64,000 nt of DNA from Lota lota (taxonomy: Eukaryota; Chordata; Actinopteri; Gadiformes; Lotidae). A program made the position numbers and the translations under genes. The first letter of the stretch is position 1; each line of letters begins with the position of its first letter. The notes under the pieces were generated by a model. That model saw only the letters and a list, made by a program, of their open reading frames with translations. It was not told the origin of the DNA and ran no database searches. The stretch is taken from NCBI GenBank assembly GCA_026745465.1, contig JACYXH010000708.1, positions 377,883-441,882 of the forward strand, written 5' to 3'. Positions 21,245 through 33,714 of the stretch are shown piece after piece.

Positions 21245-21635
21245 GTAGAATGGGGTAATTTTCTGTGGAATAGTTACATTCTCTACAATAATTACTCAGT
21301 AGAATAGGTACATTCTCTGCAATATGTATTCAGTAGACTAGGTACATTCTCAGTACAATATGTATTCAGTAGAATAGCTATATTCTCAGTACAATAATTA
21401 GTCAGTAGAATATGTACATTCTCAGTACAATATGTATTCAGTAGAATAACTACATCCTCAGTACAATATGTATTTAGTGGAATAGGTACATTCTCTACAA
21501 TATGTATTCAGTAGAATGGGTACATTCTTTACAATATGTATTCAGTAGAATAGGTACATTCTCTACAATATGTATTCAGTAGAATAGTTACATTCTCTAC
21601 AATATGTATTCAGTAGAATAGGTACATTCTTCTTC
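21245..21635 (+). repeat. 33-36-bp minisatellite downstream of TRIM copy 1
   Basis: About 11 copies of TACAATATGTATTCAGTAGA plus ATAGGTACATTCTCAG, starting just past the poly(A) signal of TRIM copy 1. The same array, in the orientation of its gene, follows four other TRIM copies. Confidence 0.9.
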
Positions 21636-22960
<1,325 letters not shown>

Positions 22961-23033
22961 TTTGGTCAGACAGAAATGGAGAGAGACACAGAAGACATCA
23001 GCAGTCCCACTAGAGATGTGTTTCAAGACATTG

Positions 23034-23746
23034 TGTCAGCCCGGCTCCAGCGCAGCGGCCCAGACGGCCCAGGGGAGCGCTGGTAGACGGAGCAGACCGC
23101 TGCTCTCCCCCAGCTGGCCCCCGGGAGCGCATTAGCGCTGGCCCCACTCAGCGCCGTGGGAAACACCTGTGACGGAGGAGGAGGAGGAGGAGGAACGCCA
23201 GCAGACACGGGACTCGGGGTGACTTGTTTTAATGTTTATCCGCCAAACGTGTAAACGGGCTGCGTGTGTGTGTCGTGTGTCGCAGAGCGGAGAATGCAGC
23301 CTAACGCCACGAACACCCACCAGCCTGGGGAGAGGATGCTCGCGGGTAGAGGACCGTTTCCCTCTTCCCTAGAACCGGAGCCGCCCTGGGGAACGGACGT
23401 TGGAGCGCAGCTACCCGGAACGAGAAGCTGGACCAACCCCTCGGAGGGGCAGTGACGCTACGCTGACGAGTGGCGTCCGGGCCTGTACCACACCCCTGCC
23501 CCCCCCCTCCCCTCCCCCACCCCCCTCCCTCGGGGGAGACCGGCGTTGCCGGGAACATTACCGGAGGCCTCTCCGTGGCTCACGGAGCCAGAACACTTTT
23601 TGGTTTCTGTTGGGCCCCTGACGTTTGTTCTTTTCTTTGAAGTAAAGCGCCATCACGGCTTCAATGCACCACTGACTTGTGTTCACTGGGGCCGGGGTCT
23701 GCAAGCTGCCCTCTCTAAAGAGCCGTTTGTGGTCCCTCTCCCACCA
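23034..23746 (+). mobile_element. Solo LTR of a Ty3/gypsy-like element, copy 1
   Basis: Begins TGTCAGCCCGGCTCCAGCGC and ends CCTCTCCCACCA, so it has the TG...CA form. It aligns at several blocks with 41469-41980 (TCCAGCGCAGC, GGGGAGCGCTGGTAGA, GAAACACCTG, CACTGGGG). No primer-binding site or internal region follows and no target duplication is evident. The paralogous block at 52 kb lacks it, so it probably arrived after that duplication. Confidence 0.6.
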
Positions 23747-23940
23747 AATAAAACCTACTTGACCCCTAAAATGAAGATAACACAGCGTACAACATTTTAT
23801 ATTTAGTTATACTACATATTAAATAACTAATAGCCTATAGTTTGTTGCATTTATGACATTGGCAGTAGTAGGATGTGCCGTTTATTTTGGTTGACAAAAC
23901 ATTCAAACCTTTGTTTAGTTATTTTAGTATCACAGCATCA

Positions 23941-25165
23941 CGTTGATCTCCAAAGTAAGAGGGGTTCCCTTTGAAAGAAGAGAGAGTGAACAGCAGACCT
24001 CCGATGCAGAACCCCCACGGAGCCGCGGCCCCCAGCCAGCGTCAGCAGAGGGACCACGCCCTGGCCGCCGCCCCCCCAGAGAGACACCGCCCAAAGTCCC
24101 GCCCTCCTCCGGGAGGCCGTCCCGTGCCCCCCCCCCCCCGATCTCGGCACCCGCGAGCCGCCTCGCCGGGCCCCTGGCCCCGATGACGACGTGGGGGCCG
24201 ACCTGGAGGCCTGTTTCAGAGGACGGCCCCGAGAGAGGCCTGGCCGGGGGGCCGGCGGCCCCACATCCTGGCCCCCCTCCTCGAGCCGGGACCTGACCCC
24301 GGACCGTGCCGGTCGGTACCCGGCGCTGAAGCGGGCGATCCTAGCGTACTACTGACACAGCCTCGCCCACTACGTCGTCATTGGCCCCCCTCCCCCCCTC
24401 CTGCCGAGGTCGCCGACCCCCGCCCAGGGACCCCAAGAGGAATGGCGGAGACCCCACTCATAGGGAGAGACCGCCCCATCTTCCACCTGCTCTGGAGCCC
24501 TTAGCCGGGCCCCCGGCCCCCCCGACCCCAGCTGAGGCCACGCGGCCGACTCCGTCCCACCCGCCTGTGGCGAGTCGTCCGGAGAGGGCGACGGCCCCGG
24601 GAGGGACGGTCCCACACCGCCGATGGGAGGGCCCCACCACACAGACTCCACGGGGTCTCCCCCAGGCCCCCCCCCCCCCAGACCCCGTGACCGCCACTAA
24701 ACAGTCCGCCCCCACCCGGAGAGGCGGAGGGCTCCCCACTCACAGAGGTCTCTGACTTGGGGTGGGAGGGGGGGGGGGGGGGGCAGTTCACCACCGCCCA
24801 ACTGCAGGACGACGCCCTGAAGCACGCCTGGAGCCACGTCCTCGCCCGTGACGACCAGGCCCGGGAGTCGGTGAGTAACCTACCCCTCCCCCATTCCAGC
24901 ACCAGGGCGGGCTTGCTTTATCGGGTAGTAGAGGGGGGGGGGGGGGGGGAGTAGTGACCCAGCAGTTGGTGGTGCCCCCACCCCTACATGAGCAAAGTCC
25001 TTTACATGGCCCATTCCCATGTACTAGGGGCTCACCTAGGCATGGACTAGACTAGGGACACAATCCTAGAGCGGGTTTACTGGCCCGGGGTTAAGAGGGA
25101 CGTCACTCAGCACTGTCAGGCGTGTCCGGAGTGCCAGCGCACCGCCCCGAGATTTGTCAATTCTT
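23941..25165 (+). mobile_element. Decayed Ty3/gypsy gag-pol relic, copy 1
   Basis: GC-rich island. Around 24180-24340 one frame reads DDDVGADLEACFRG and another PALKRAIL, recalling the SCAN-like Gag domain of teleost gypsy elements. At 24790-24870 QLQDDALKHAWSHVLARD is found. At about 25017-25150 the zinc-binding H2C2 region of integrase is recognisable: MAHSHVLGAHLGMD, a stop, then VYWPGVKRDVTQHCQACPEC. Frames are shifted and stopped; protease, reverse transcriptase and integrase core are missing. Not functional. The same relic, with the same 3' junction (GATTTGTCAATTCTTTATTG), lies at 52441-53825. Confidence 0.65.
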
Positions 25166-25289
25166 TATTGACAACTGCCAAAGGGATCAAACACAATAAA
25201 GCCCAAGAGCTTGTTTCCATTGTGGTCCTTTTGGGTGGAAGTGTGTGTTATGTCTGTGAGTGTATGAATAGATATATTAAAGAATACTG

Positions 25290-25380
25290 TGTGTGTGTAT
25301 GTGTGTGTATGTGTGTGTGTGTATGTATGCGTGTGTGAGTGTGTGTGTGTGTGTGAGTGTGTGTGTGTGTGTGCGTGCAC
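25290..25380. repeat. (GT)n microsatellite
   Basis: GT repeats with A and C interruptions, paralogous to 53962-54030. Confidence 0.95.
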
Positions 25381-26139
25381 ATGTGCCTATGTGAGCACGC
25401 AAGGGGAGACAGGATGGGACAGCAGAAAACAGTACATGTATGGTACAAAATATCATCCAATGCAATCATTTAAACATGAGTCTATATACAGTATGCATCA
25501 TAAAACCTTAAATACACAAATGGCTATCCTGTATTATTCATCCCAAAATTCATAAATTCATCAATCAGCCATAAAAAAAAACATGTTCTCCATAATAAAG
25601 ACAACGTTACCCTAGCAATGCATGATAATTGACTCAAACTGGCAGGATGAGTCTATAGGACCTACTACCACTCAACCAGCTCAGTAAATACATTTTAGGG
25701 CCAGCTGCTACTCAGCCTTAAGAAAAGTATTTTCTATAATATATCAATCAAAACTTATCTAAAAACATTATTATTTCCAATATTATTTCTCTCTCAGCCA
25801 ACAGGGGGTGCTGCAGCACCCTCAGCGCCATACTTCCAGCGCCTATGTGTATCTGTATTCACTGTAAGTAGCTTTGGATGAACGCGTCTGATAAATGACT
25901 CAATAGTAAGATGTGAGGCCGTTTATCAAAGCTACTAACTACCAACATAAGAGAGAGGCTCAGTGGCGAGCTCAAACTAACTAACTACTAGTCCTACATT
26001 GGGCCAGATGTTAGAAAACAGTAGTTCTCCTAAAGACCTCGTAGAGTTTAGGTTTTGTTTCGTAACGTTTCATTTAACTCTTTTTTCAGTTGTCACGGGA
26101 TAGCCCACCTCTCTTTTTGGTACTGCTGGAATAGTTAGG

Positions 26140-26230
<91 letters not shown>

Positions 26231-26690
26231 GGATCATTGTTTGATTTCTAACATCCATGATATTTGCTTGTAAACTCATAAGCTGTCACGGACCAATCTT
26301 TGCCAATTTATTTTAATTATGGGATACCTAAATTAAAGTTAAAGTACTATACACTACTACAATATTTTGCTAAACAAATCAAAATATGCTTACTGTTGTA
26401 ACGTGTACACAATGTGTCTGCATGACAAGAATGAACATAATCCTGGATTAGCTAGAAAGGAGAGCAGAGAGGAGGAAGAGAAGGGAGAGGAAGGAGAGAG
26501 GATAAACTAAGAGGAGAGGATGGAGAGGAGAGCTAAAAAGACAAAGTCACTTTACTCACACACATGTGGTAAATCTTTGCATGTAGTCACTGTGACCTTT
26601 GTGTAAGGTGTAACACATGTTGGGTTGTTGTATGGTGGACATTAAGTCATTGGCTCATCAGCTACAGACTTGTGCAATCGATCAGTGATT
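25381..26690. repeat. Duplicated intergenic segment, left copy
   Basis: Closely matches 54031-55350, from GTGCCTATGTGAGCACGC to the segment ending TTTTAATCCTTCCATGAATCC. Contains (GT)n at 26141-26228 and purine-rich GAGAGGA sequence at about 26450-26535. No exon recognised. Confidence 0.85.
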
Positions 26691-26769
26691 TTAATCCTTC
26701 CATGAATCCCATAATGTGTAAAATAGGGTTTTTAGGCAAAAAAATTGCATTTATCCCCCTGAGAATGTA

Positions 26770-26950
26770 CCTATTCCACACAATATTTACCTATTCAACT
26801 GAACACATTTTGTACTGGGAATGTATTCCACTGAATACATATTGTACTGAGAATGTACCTATTCTATTGAATACATATTGTACTGAGAATGTACCTATTT
26901 TACTGAATACATATTGTACTGATGATGCACTTCCATTGAGAATGACCCAT
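26770..26950 (-). repeat. 33-36-bp minisatellite downstream of TRIM copy 2
   Basis: About five units in reverse orientation (GAGAATGTACCTATTCTACT style), the tag array of the - strand TRIM at 27344. Confidence 0.85.
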
Positions 26951-27343
26951 TCTATTTTTTGCAATTTATTGTTGAAATCAGAAAAGTTTACAGACGTTTC
27001 ATTATGTTGTCATTCATGATTCAGAAATATAAACTAATGTTTAAAAAAATACAGATTGTTATACAAACTAATAACCCAAACAAGTTCTACACAACTGCAA
27101 CCATTTACAATTTTATAGCATTACCCTTGAACAATAGAGTGTAATCTAAGAATTTCTAATGGGTTACATCTTATATTAGTAAGGGTTATTTTCTTAATGA
27201 ATTGATCATTGTTAAAAGACAGCAGATTATACATTATATACATTAATGCAGTTCTCTCAGATCTCACATAGTAGAGATTCTAAATCATGAAACAACATTA
27301 GTTATTTTTGGTTGTTTGATTATTTTCTTATCAAACAAAGGTC

Positions 27344-28957
27344 CTAATCTGTTTGATTGACAGGTGAGATGATCAGGGGGGCAGAGTTTATACCTTCATA
27401 ATTATAGAGACCTGGGCAGAGGAATGGATAGAGAGGCTCACTAAAGGTGCAGCCAGTAGCAGAGTAGATATAAACCCTGGCTTCCACATCATAGAAGGAG
27501 ACCAGACCCTCATCATAATCAACAAACACCCCCACCTTCTGGAGCTCATCTCTCAGAGGAAGACGGACAGCAGGGTTATCATTAAATACCAACCCATCCT
27601 TGTTGAATAAAATAGTCCAGGAGCCATTCTCAGGGGTCAACATGATCACACGTTTTCTGTTGATGGACTCTCTGGCCACTCCTAAATGCCATGCAGTCTT
27701 GTCGTTAACCTGGACCGCAAAGTAAAATCTTCCTGAGGAGAAGCTCTGCCTCGTGAGAACATGTATATATTGTGTAAATCTCTTAGGGTTGTCTGGGAGT
27801 TTCTTCACTTCCCCTCCATCATGTACTTCTTTCCCATCCTCTTACATGATGAGACAGGGTTGAGCTGTATCAGGATCCAGAGTCACATCTACTTCATACT
27901 GCTGGACCCTCTTCAGTTCAGCAGCACGCAGCTTCTTTATCTCCATGTTCAGTGTCTCCTCCAGCTGATCCAGGGATGTCCTCAAGGTCCCTATGTATGA
28001 CGGAGGACGGACCTCCACCGTTGTCCAGTCCCTGGTGGGTGGAGGATTCTTCAGGGATCTGAAGGTCTGGAGGAAGTGGAGGTGGTCTTCAGTCTGTGAG
28101 AGCTGCTTCACCTCTGAGCTTCTATTGGTCAGATCTTCTATTTCCTGATCCAGCTCTTTGAAGAGGTCTTCAGCCTCTTTCTCTGTGGATTGCAGTCTCT
28201 CTTTAACCGTTTGGTTGAAATCATCCTGCCACTTTTCAATAGAGCGCTTCAGAGCAGTGAAGATCTGCACACCATCAGCTATCTCTCTGTCTGCGTCTGC
28301 TTTGCTGCGATCTACTGTGCCTTTAATCTCCTGTATCTTTCGTTGTCTCTCCTGGATCATCTGATGAACTTTCTTCCCCAGCTGGGCCGTCTTCACCTCA
28401 TATTCCTCTTTTAGAGGTACAACAGGATGGGACTTGTGATCGGTCACTGTGCAGTACAGACACACACACACCTGCTCAGTCTGGCAGAAGAGCTCCAGAA
28501 GTCGGTCGTGTTTCTTACACATCCTGTCTTCCAGACGGTCCATTGGGTCGACCAGCCGATGTTTATTCAGGCGTACGACTCTCTGATGAGGCTCCAGGTG
28601 GGTGTGGCAGTAAGAGATAAAACACACTAGGCAGGACTTCACAGCCTTCAGCTGGGTCCCAGTACAGACGTCACAGGGAACTTCTGCTGGTTCAACACAA
28701 GGCTGCTCTTTGACTCGTACAGAACTTCTAAACTGATCAACCATCTCTGATATGAATGTATTGACCTGTAAATCAGGTCTTGTCTGGAACAGCTTGCTGC
28801 AAACATGACATTTGTACTGGACTTGGCCATCCCAGAACCTTGTAATACAGGTTCTGCAGAAGTTATGTCCACATGGTGTGGAAACTGGGCTGTTGAGCAC
28901 ATCCAGACAGATGGAACATGAAAAGATATCCTCAGACCAGGAAGAGTTGAACGCCAT
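27344..28957 (-). pseudogene. btr-type TRIM copy 2, full-length coding exon with one premature stop
   Basis: A single large coding exon begins at ATG 28957, right after a TTTCTTTTCTAG acceptor. Domain order from the N-terminus: RING (CSICLDVLNSPVSTPCGHNF... with C3HC4 spacing), B-box pair (CDVCTG...; CKKHDRLLELFC), coiled coil to about 300, linker, PRY-SPRY to SPVNQTD. Codon 372, just inside PRY, is TAA at 27842-27844; downstream codons stay in the same frame for 165 more residues, so the defect is a single in-frame stop. If translated as is, the product keeps the ligase and oligomerisation modules but lacks the target-binding B30.2 domain. Other copies lack this stop. Non-coding exon 1 is at 30836-31000. 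It could be a young pseudogene, a polymorphic null allele, or a truncated regulator. Confidence 0.8.
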
Positions 28958-29039
28958 TCCTAGAAAAGAAATATGAAAATTAAATTACCATTTTAACTAT
29001 ATGTTATATACATGTAATAATGTGTTAATATTCATAAAT

Positions 29040-29380
29040 GTTTTGTTATTTCAAGCAAAGCTCTTGAGCCAACAGGTCGGTACAACAGCACTGAACATAA
29101 ACACACTGGTCACTATCGACTCTCACACCGCTACCACCGCGAATGAAGGAGCCAACTGCACTCACACACAGGGAAGATTCTAACGCCACTACTACTCTGA
29201 TCCATACTGCTTATCCAGCCGCTACTTTAACGCTACTCGTATCGCTTCTTTTAGAAGAAGACAAGTTAAGAACAAGACAACTTTCTTCAACAGCAACACC
29301 GTACACAGGTTTTGAATATATAACTATAATAGACTCTATACTATTGAGCGAATTGAAATGTGATACAAACAAAAAGAAAT
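29040..29380 (-). repeat. Inverted-duplication arm, intron-1 segment (left)
   Basis: The reverse complement matches 35300-35650 over almost its whole length (TCACACCGCTACCACCGCGA, AGCCGCTACTTTAACGCTAC). It lies in intron 1 of TRIM copy 2. I see no coding potential. Confidence 0.8.
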
Positions 29381-29454
29381 AAATAAACAAGAGAAAAGAA
29401 AAGACAGGGGCATAGAGCAACAGGGATGGGGTCTGCATGCAGCTGGGCCTCAAA

Positions 29455-29603
29455 AAGGCCTGAAGCCTTATCTGAACAGTTCTTCTGAAGGAAGATCTGC
29501 TTATTTTTCTTTCCTGTGAATAATTCTGGATGAACGATCACCAGGAAACGACAAATGGCAGATCTTCCTTCAGAAGAACTGTTCAAATAAAGCTTCAGGC
29601 CTT
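29455..29603. mobile_element. 149-bp palindromic MITE-like element
   Basis: Terminal inverted repeats of 46 bp with two mismatches: AAGGCCTGAAGCCTTATCTG... at the left (29455-29500) and its reverse complement at 29558-29603. The 57-bp centre includes TGAACGATCACCAGGAAACG. The right arm of the large inverted duplication retains only one terminus. No clear target-site duplication. Confidence 0.65.
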
Positions 29604-29644
29604 CTTGCATTTAAATTGTACTCCACAATTAAATGAATTAATAT

Positions 29645-30052
29645 ACAACCAGAGGCGGGTAGAGTAGCCAACAATTTTACTCAAGTAAAAGTACTGTTAC
29701 TTCAGAATAATATGACTCAAGTAAAAGTAAAAAGTAGTCATCCAAATAATTACTTGAGTAAGAGTAAAACAGTACGTGGTGAAAAAACGACTCAAGTACT
29801 GAGTAACTGTTGAGTAACGTCTGATTCATTTTTTAACACAAGACAACAAATCAGACAGACATAAGTACAAAAAAATCATCTTTAGACAAATTATAGTTCA
29901 TCCAATCAATAAAATAAATTAAAAGAAATTACAAAATAGCTTCAATCAAAATAATTCAGGTAAATTCAAGTACTTAAAAAATATAAAATTAAAATAATAA
30001 ATAAGCACAAGTAACACAAATTTCCAGGCTGAACTAGAACGAGGCAGCCAAT

Positions 30053-30139
<87 letters not shown>

Positions 30140-30540
30140 ACTATGACAGAACATCAGAAGCAAACACACACACATTTCATACCAGGCATGCTGAACAGAA
30201 AACTGCACACCAGAAGGAAGCGGTCAACGTAAAATAACCAATAGGTGTTGATTAGGCCTACTCAGTACCTTTGTATTGCATGGCAAGCAACAGCCCTTTT
30301 TCTGTGTGTCTAGAAATTAATACTCTGATCTGTGATTAGGCCACACTGCACATCTCACTGAGCAGAGGAAAAGAGCAGCAGTTCACATCAACTGAAAAAG
30401 CACCAGTCCATAATAGATGGCCAAATAAAACAATGTTGCAGGCCTAGTACACAAATTACGCTGAATGCATGTTCTCTAAAAGGCATCAGAGGAGAGTGGT
30501 GTAGTTGTAGATGGGGCATTATGTTTACTTCCAGTTCCAA
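29645..30540 (+). mobile_element. hAT-like transposon fragment
   Basis: Starts CCAGAGGCGGGTAGAGTAGC and continues with TTTTACTCAAGTAAAAGTAC and TAGTCATCCAAATAATTAC, a sequence style widespread in teleosts at hAT-type element ends. No transposase frame. A (GT)n at 30058-30138 is embedded. The 3' boundary is uncertain; the other arm lacks the insertion. Confidence 0.5.
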
Positions 30541-30611
30541 TATCTAACAGGAAAAGTCAGCAAAAAAGTCACAATTGTCTCCCCCCCCGCGCACAGAGCG
30601 CGGCCCCGCGT

Positions 30612-30800
30612 GTGGCGCCGTGCTCCAAACAGGACGCCGAGCACCGAGCACGCGCTGGTGGAATCCGACGAAGCTACACAATAGAGCACGTGAAGGTTGG
30701 TTTCGCTAAGCATCAACATCACGTGTTCACACGGAGCGCAGGAGACCCGTGTGGGGCTAACGCTACAGTACAACATGGCGCACTGCAGACAGGACGGCAA
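30612..30800 (-). repeat. Inverted-duplication arm, CpG-rich segment (left)
   Basis: Reverse complement of 34660-34860 with few differences (GGACGCCGAGCACCGAGCAC, AAGCATCAACATCACGTG). Lies inside intron 1 of TRIM copy 2. Open frames on both strands are short and unsupported. Confidence 0.85.
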
Positions 30801-30835
30801 CAATGAGGATTAGATGTTCAATGTGTTGGACCCAC

Positions 30836-31000
30836 CTTGGAATGTTTCTGTCCCGGCTCTCTGCTTTAAAACGTCTTGTTCTTCGTCTCCGGAGAGACTA
30901 ACGCGTCCATGTTGTCTCTTCGTCATGTCGTCCCTTCGTCTGTTGGATTTGCGTAAACTTCCGTTTCCTGAACAAGCGAGAGGGGTCTTTCTACAGAGCT
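30836..31000 (-). promoter_or_regulatory. Promoter and non-coding exon 1 of TRIM copy 2
   Basis: On the minus strand GGGGGCGGGCC (GC box, about 31011-31021) is followed by CTTGTTCAGGAAACGGAAGT and, about 130 bp further, ACAGAAACATTCCAAG before a GTGGGT donor at 30835. This matches the exon-1 modules of the other TRIM copies up to the splice site. The interferon-response position reads GAAACGGAAGTT at 30955-30968, which fits an IRF/ETS-type site with one deviation from the consensus. Intron 1 is about 1.9 kb, much longer than the about 100 bp of TRIM copy 6, owing to inserted elements. Confidence 0.6.
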
Positions 31001-31081
31001 CCAGGCTCGGGCCCGCCCCCTCGGTAGCCTTCTGACACGCTCACAGACACAGCCACGCGCAGACACAGCCGCGCGCGCACA

Positions 31082-31129
<48 letters not shown>
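31082..31129. repeat. (CA)n microsatellite
   Basis: CA run between promoter and CpG-rich module. Confidence 0.95.
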
Positions 31130-31280
31130 GCGCTGCTTGCGCGTCTACTTCCTACTCTGACTGAATCCGCTGTCTGCTGCTCTCATAGCTCTGCTGCTCG
31201 TGTGTGCACTGTGCGCGTGCACGCCGGGGTGAGTTCCTGCAGCGAGCGTAGCGGCAGTAAACACATCTGTTGTATTTCAT
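31130..31280 (-). repeat. CpG-rich upstream module, copy 2 (inverted)
   Basis: Reverse complement of the modules at 1170 and 33715 (CGTGTGTGCACTGTGCGCGT, GCAGCGAGCGTAGCGGCA). Confidence 0.8.
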
Positions 31281-31571
31281 CTAGGCTTCGCCTTATGGGC
31301 TTGTGCCTTGGACCGCTGAGTGTGTCTTTGGCTCCGTGCTTTTATATGCTTTACTGCGGAGCCCTAACTGCGGACCAATAGAAACGGGCAGGGATTACGC
31401 ACACACCTACTCGAGCTACTGAGAAGGATTCTCCGTCGGCAGACCGACACTTTTTTTCTTCCCTGGTGGAATTCTGCATTCTAGTGCATTTGTAAGGGTG
31501 GAAATACCAGAATAATTAGCACATAGAACATCGGTTTGAAAAATGATGTGTATTCCTAAAAAATAAAAAAG

Positions 31572-31610
<39 letters not shown>

Positions 31611-32070
31611 TTTTTTTCTTTCCTGGTGGAACATGGGTTGTGAGTGCAGCTCACACATAAATGGCAGACAATACAGAACACACACACAATAACCACAACA
31701 CTCAAAGTTAAAACAGTTCACACACTTTGCTGTACTGTACTGTTTAAAATAAGTTAACCTAGAAAATGCTGAATTGATTTGATAGATTTACTGTATTGTT
31801 TATAACTTTATGGTGGGGACATGTGAGGACGCGTTTTTCCGAGCTCTGCACGTGGAGAACTTTACTTACAAATTAAATTGATGATACCCCCCCCCCCCCC
31901 CCCCTCAATTCAAATATTCCTTCACTAGTCATATTTAAGTCCTTAAAAACTGTATGGAGAAATCTAAAAATATGATGTTGATGATAAAGAATTCATAATA
32001 ATAATAAACAAATCAAATAGTTTTCTACAATCTCGGCCATATTCCGGTTCAACATGTCCCCAGGTACCTC
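31281..32070. other. Centre of the inverted duplication, left part
   Basis: Non-coding. Contains (AT)n at 31577-31609 and poly-C at 31889-31905. CTTTTTTTCTT.CCTGGTGGAA occurs twice (31449, 31611). Confidence 0.5.
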
Positions 32071-32775
32071 TGTGATGATTTTCAGGTGTTTTCACTGGAG
32101 CATTTTTTTAATAACGTGTTACTCCTGTGTTCCGACGCCCCGCCCTCATGTGTAAAACCCTCCGTGTTTGACAGCTGTATGCAAATTACCATGTTTCGTT
32201 CCCTGTATGTGATTGTCCCACAAATATGTAAATTCTGATGTGTGATTCCCCGGACGTGATTGGTCCTTGCGTCGGAAGAGCCGAGGATTCTGATTGGCGC
32301 GGAACCTGTCATCGTCCAATCCGGAGCGAGCAATGCGGGGACCGAAGAGCGCTAAAGAGCGGCCAGCTCAACAGGCGGGGCAGCTAGGACTTTGAGCTCG
32401 GCCACTGAGCCTCTCTCTTATGTCGGTAGAGACGGTGAGACCTTAATGAGTGGAAATGAGGAAAGTGAGCCACGTGTTAGCTAGCTGGGGACTGGGCCAG
32501 AATAAGAGTTCAACACACGCAGCCTTTTCTTTGTCAGCGACACTAGGAGCAGGGCTGCTGTTTCAACTGTGTATTTTGGAGTCCTCCTTTAGTTGGATTT
32601 GTTTCTTTGATCTGAACAGCATCCAAATGGCACCTTTTTCCCCTTTGTAGTTCGCCTCCTCTATTTGTGTGTGTGGTTGGTTATCCAAGTTCCTTGTTAA
32701 TAAATAACTTTGACTAAAATACCTGGTTTTATGTTGCCTCCCCTTTCCCTAGCGAGCTGGGATGTAACACATTAG
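32071..32775 (+). mobile_element. Possible solo LTR
   Basis: Has CCAAT-type motifs (GATTGGTCC, GATTGGCGC, TCCAATCC), GC-rich sequence, an AATAAATAA poly(A)-type signal at about 32700 and an end reading GAGCTGGGATGTAACACA, the general plan of a teleost LTR. Borders are not fixed and no partner LTR is in the window. It could instead be a host promoter. Confidence 0.3.
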
Positions 32776-32954
32776 ATGTTGAAGTCATTCCAACACATTT
32801 CAATTGTTTTTGGCTTTGTCTCGCTTGATGTCTATATATTATGTGAATAAATAAGTAGGCCCACTACATTTACAATGGTTAAAATAGCGAGTACAGAAAT
32901 AATAAGCATTAACCAACACTTAACTGTGAAAACAAAATTATTATTACAGTTGCA

Positions 32955-33167
32955 CTAACCAGAGGGGAAGAGCCGGTGTAAATCAGGTCTTGTGTGGAAC
33001 AGCTTGTTGCAAACAGGACATTTGTACTTGACATGGTCATCCCAGAACTTTGTAATACATGTTATACAGAAGTTGTGTCCACATGGTGTGGTGACTGGGC
33101 TGCTGAACACATCCAGACAGATGGGACATGAAAAGTTATCTTCAGTCCAGGTAGTAGCAGAGGCCAT
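32955..33167 (-). pseudogene. TRIM copy 3: RING-only fragment with intact 5' region
   Basis: ATG at 33165-33167 follows a CTGTGTCTAG acceptor. The 70-codon frame encodes MASATTWTEDNF, then a complete C3HC4 RING (CPICLDVFSSPVTTPCGHNF; CITC; CPVC) up to RPDLH. Homology breaks at about 32976 and the frame ends six codons later (RLFPSG, stop). B-boxes, coiled coil and B30.2 are missing. Promoter, exon 1 and a roughly 100-bp intron are preserved upstream. As the RING and its zinc ligands are all present, a small RING-only protein could be made; whether it is expressed cannot be seen. Confidence 0.8.
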
Positions 33168-33267
33168 TCCTAGACACAGACAACAAGATTTATGTATTGA
33201 GAAATTCTATAATGTTTCTAATTCCAAAAAGGGAAGAGAGGTTCTAAAGTTGTGTTGTTTTACTCAC

Positions 33268-33400
33268 CTATTTGTGGTTGCTCTCTGTCAGACTATTTGT
33301 CCCAAAATGTGTTTTATTATTCTCCACAAAGAGAGAACTGCTTCCACGTCGGGTTTCTGTGAATGTTAAGTTTCGTTTCCTGAACAACACGTCCTCTCCT
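33268..33400 (-). promoter_or_regulatory. Promoter and non-coding exon 1 of TRIM copy 3, with perfect ISRE
   Basis: On the minus strand two GC boxes (GGGGCGGAGCC and GGGGCGGGGCC, 33420-33455) precede AGGGGAGGAGAGGACGTG and GTTCAGGAAACGAAACTTAA. The ISRE core GAAACGAAACT (33369-33380) matches GAAANNGAAACT exactly. Exon 1 ends ...ACAAATAG before a GTGAGT donor at 33267. Interferon control of fish TRIM genes is established for several families, so induction is the expected behaviour. Confidence 0.75.
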
Positions 33401-33470
33401 CCCCTCCCCTAACTCCTGGCCCCGCCCCTAAGTCCTGGCTCCGCCCCAACGGACACAGTTCACCGTCGTT

Positions 33471-33714
33471 CAACTTCCCACTCTGACTGTGGGGCGTTCC
33501 CGCACCGTGAAGGCTCCTTCAAATGCGTTGATGTGTGTTCTCCTCTTCTCTGTGGAGTTAGAAGAGAGCCGGTGCAAACCGAGAGACACTGTGGTGATGT
33601 AGTGGTTATTTGCGACTGTAACTGGGATTCATTGGCGTTGATCGACCCTGGTTTCCGGGGCTTCCCCGCATACTATTTATCCAGCCCAGATCCAATGTTC
33701 AACAAGAAAATAAA
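33471..33714. other. Non-coding stretch
   Basis: Unique sequence between the copy-3 promoter and the right-arm CpG module. No feature recognised. Confidence 0.4.

Noticed and set aside
23938..24902. Several G/P/R-rich frames in the GC island at 24 kb and 52.5-53.5 kb
   Set aside because: They follow from GC richness and poly-C runs. The only recognisable protein sequence is fragmented gypsy Gag and integrase.
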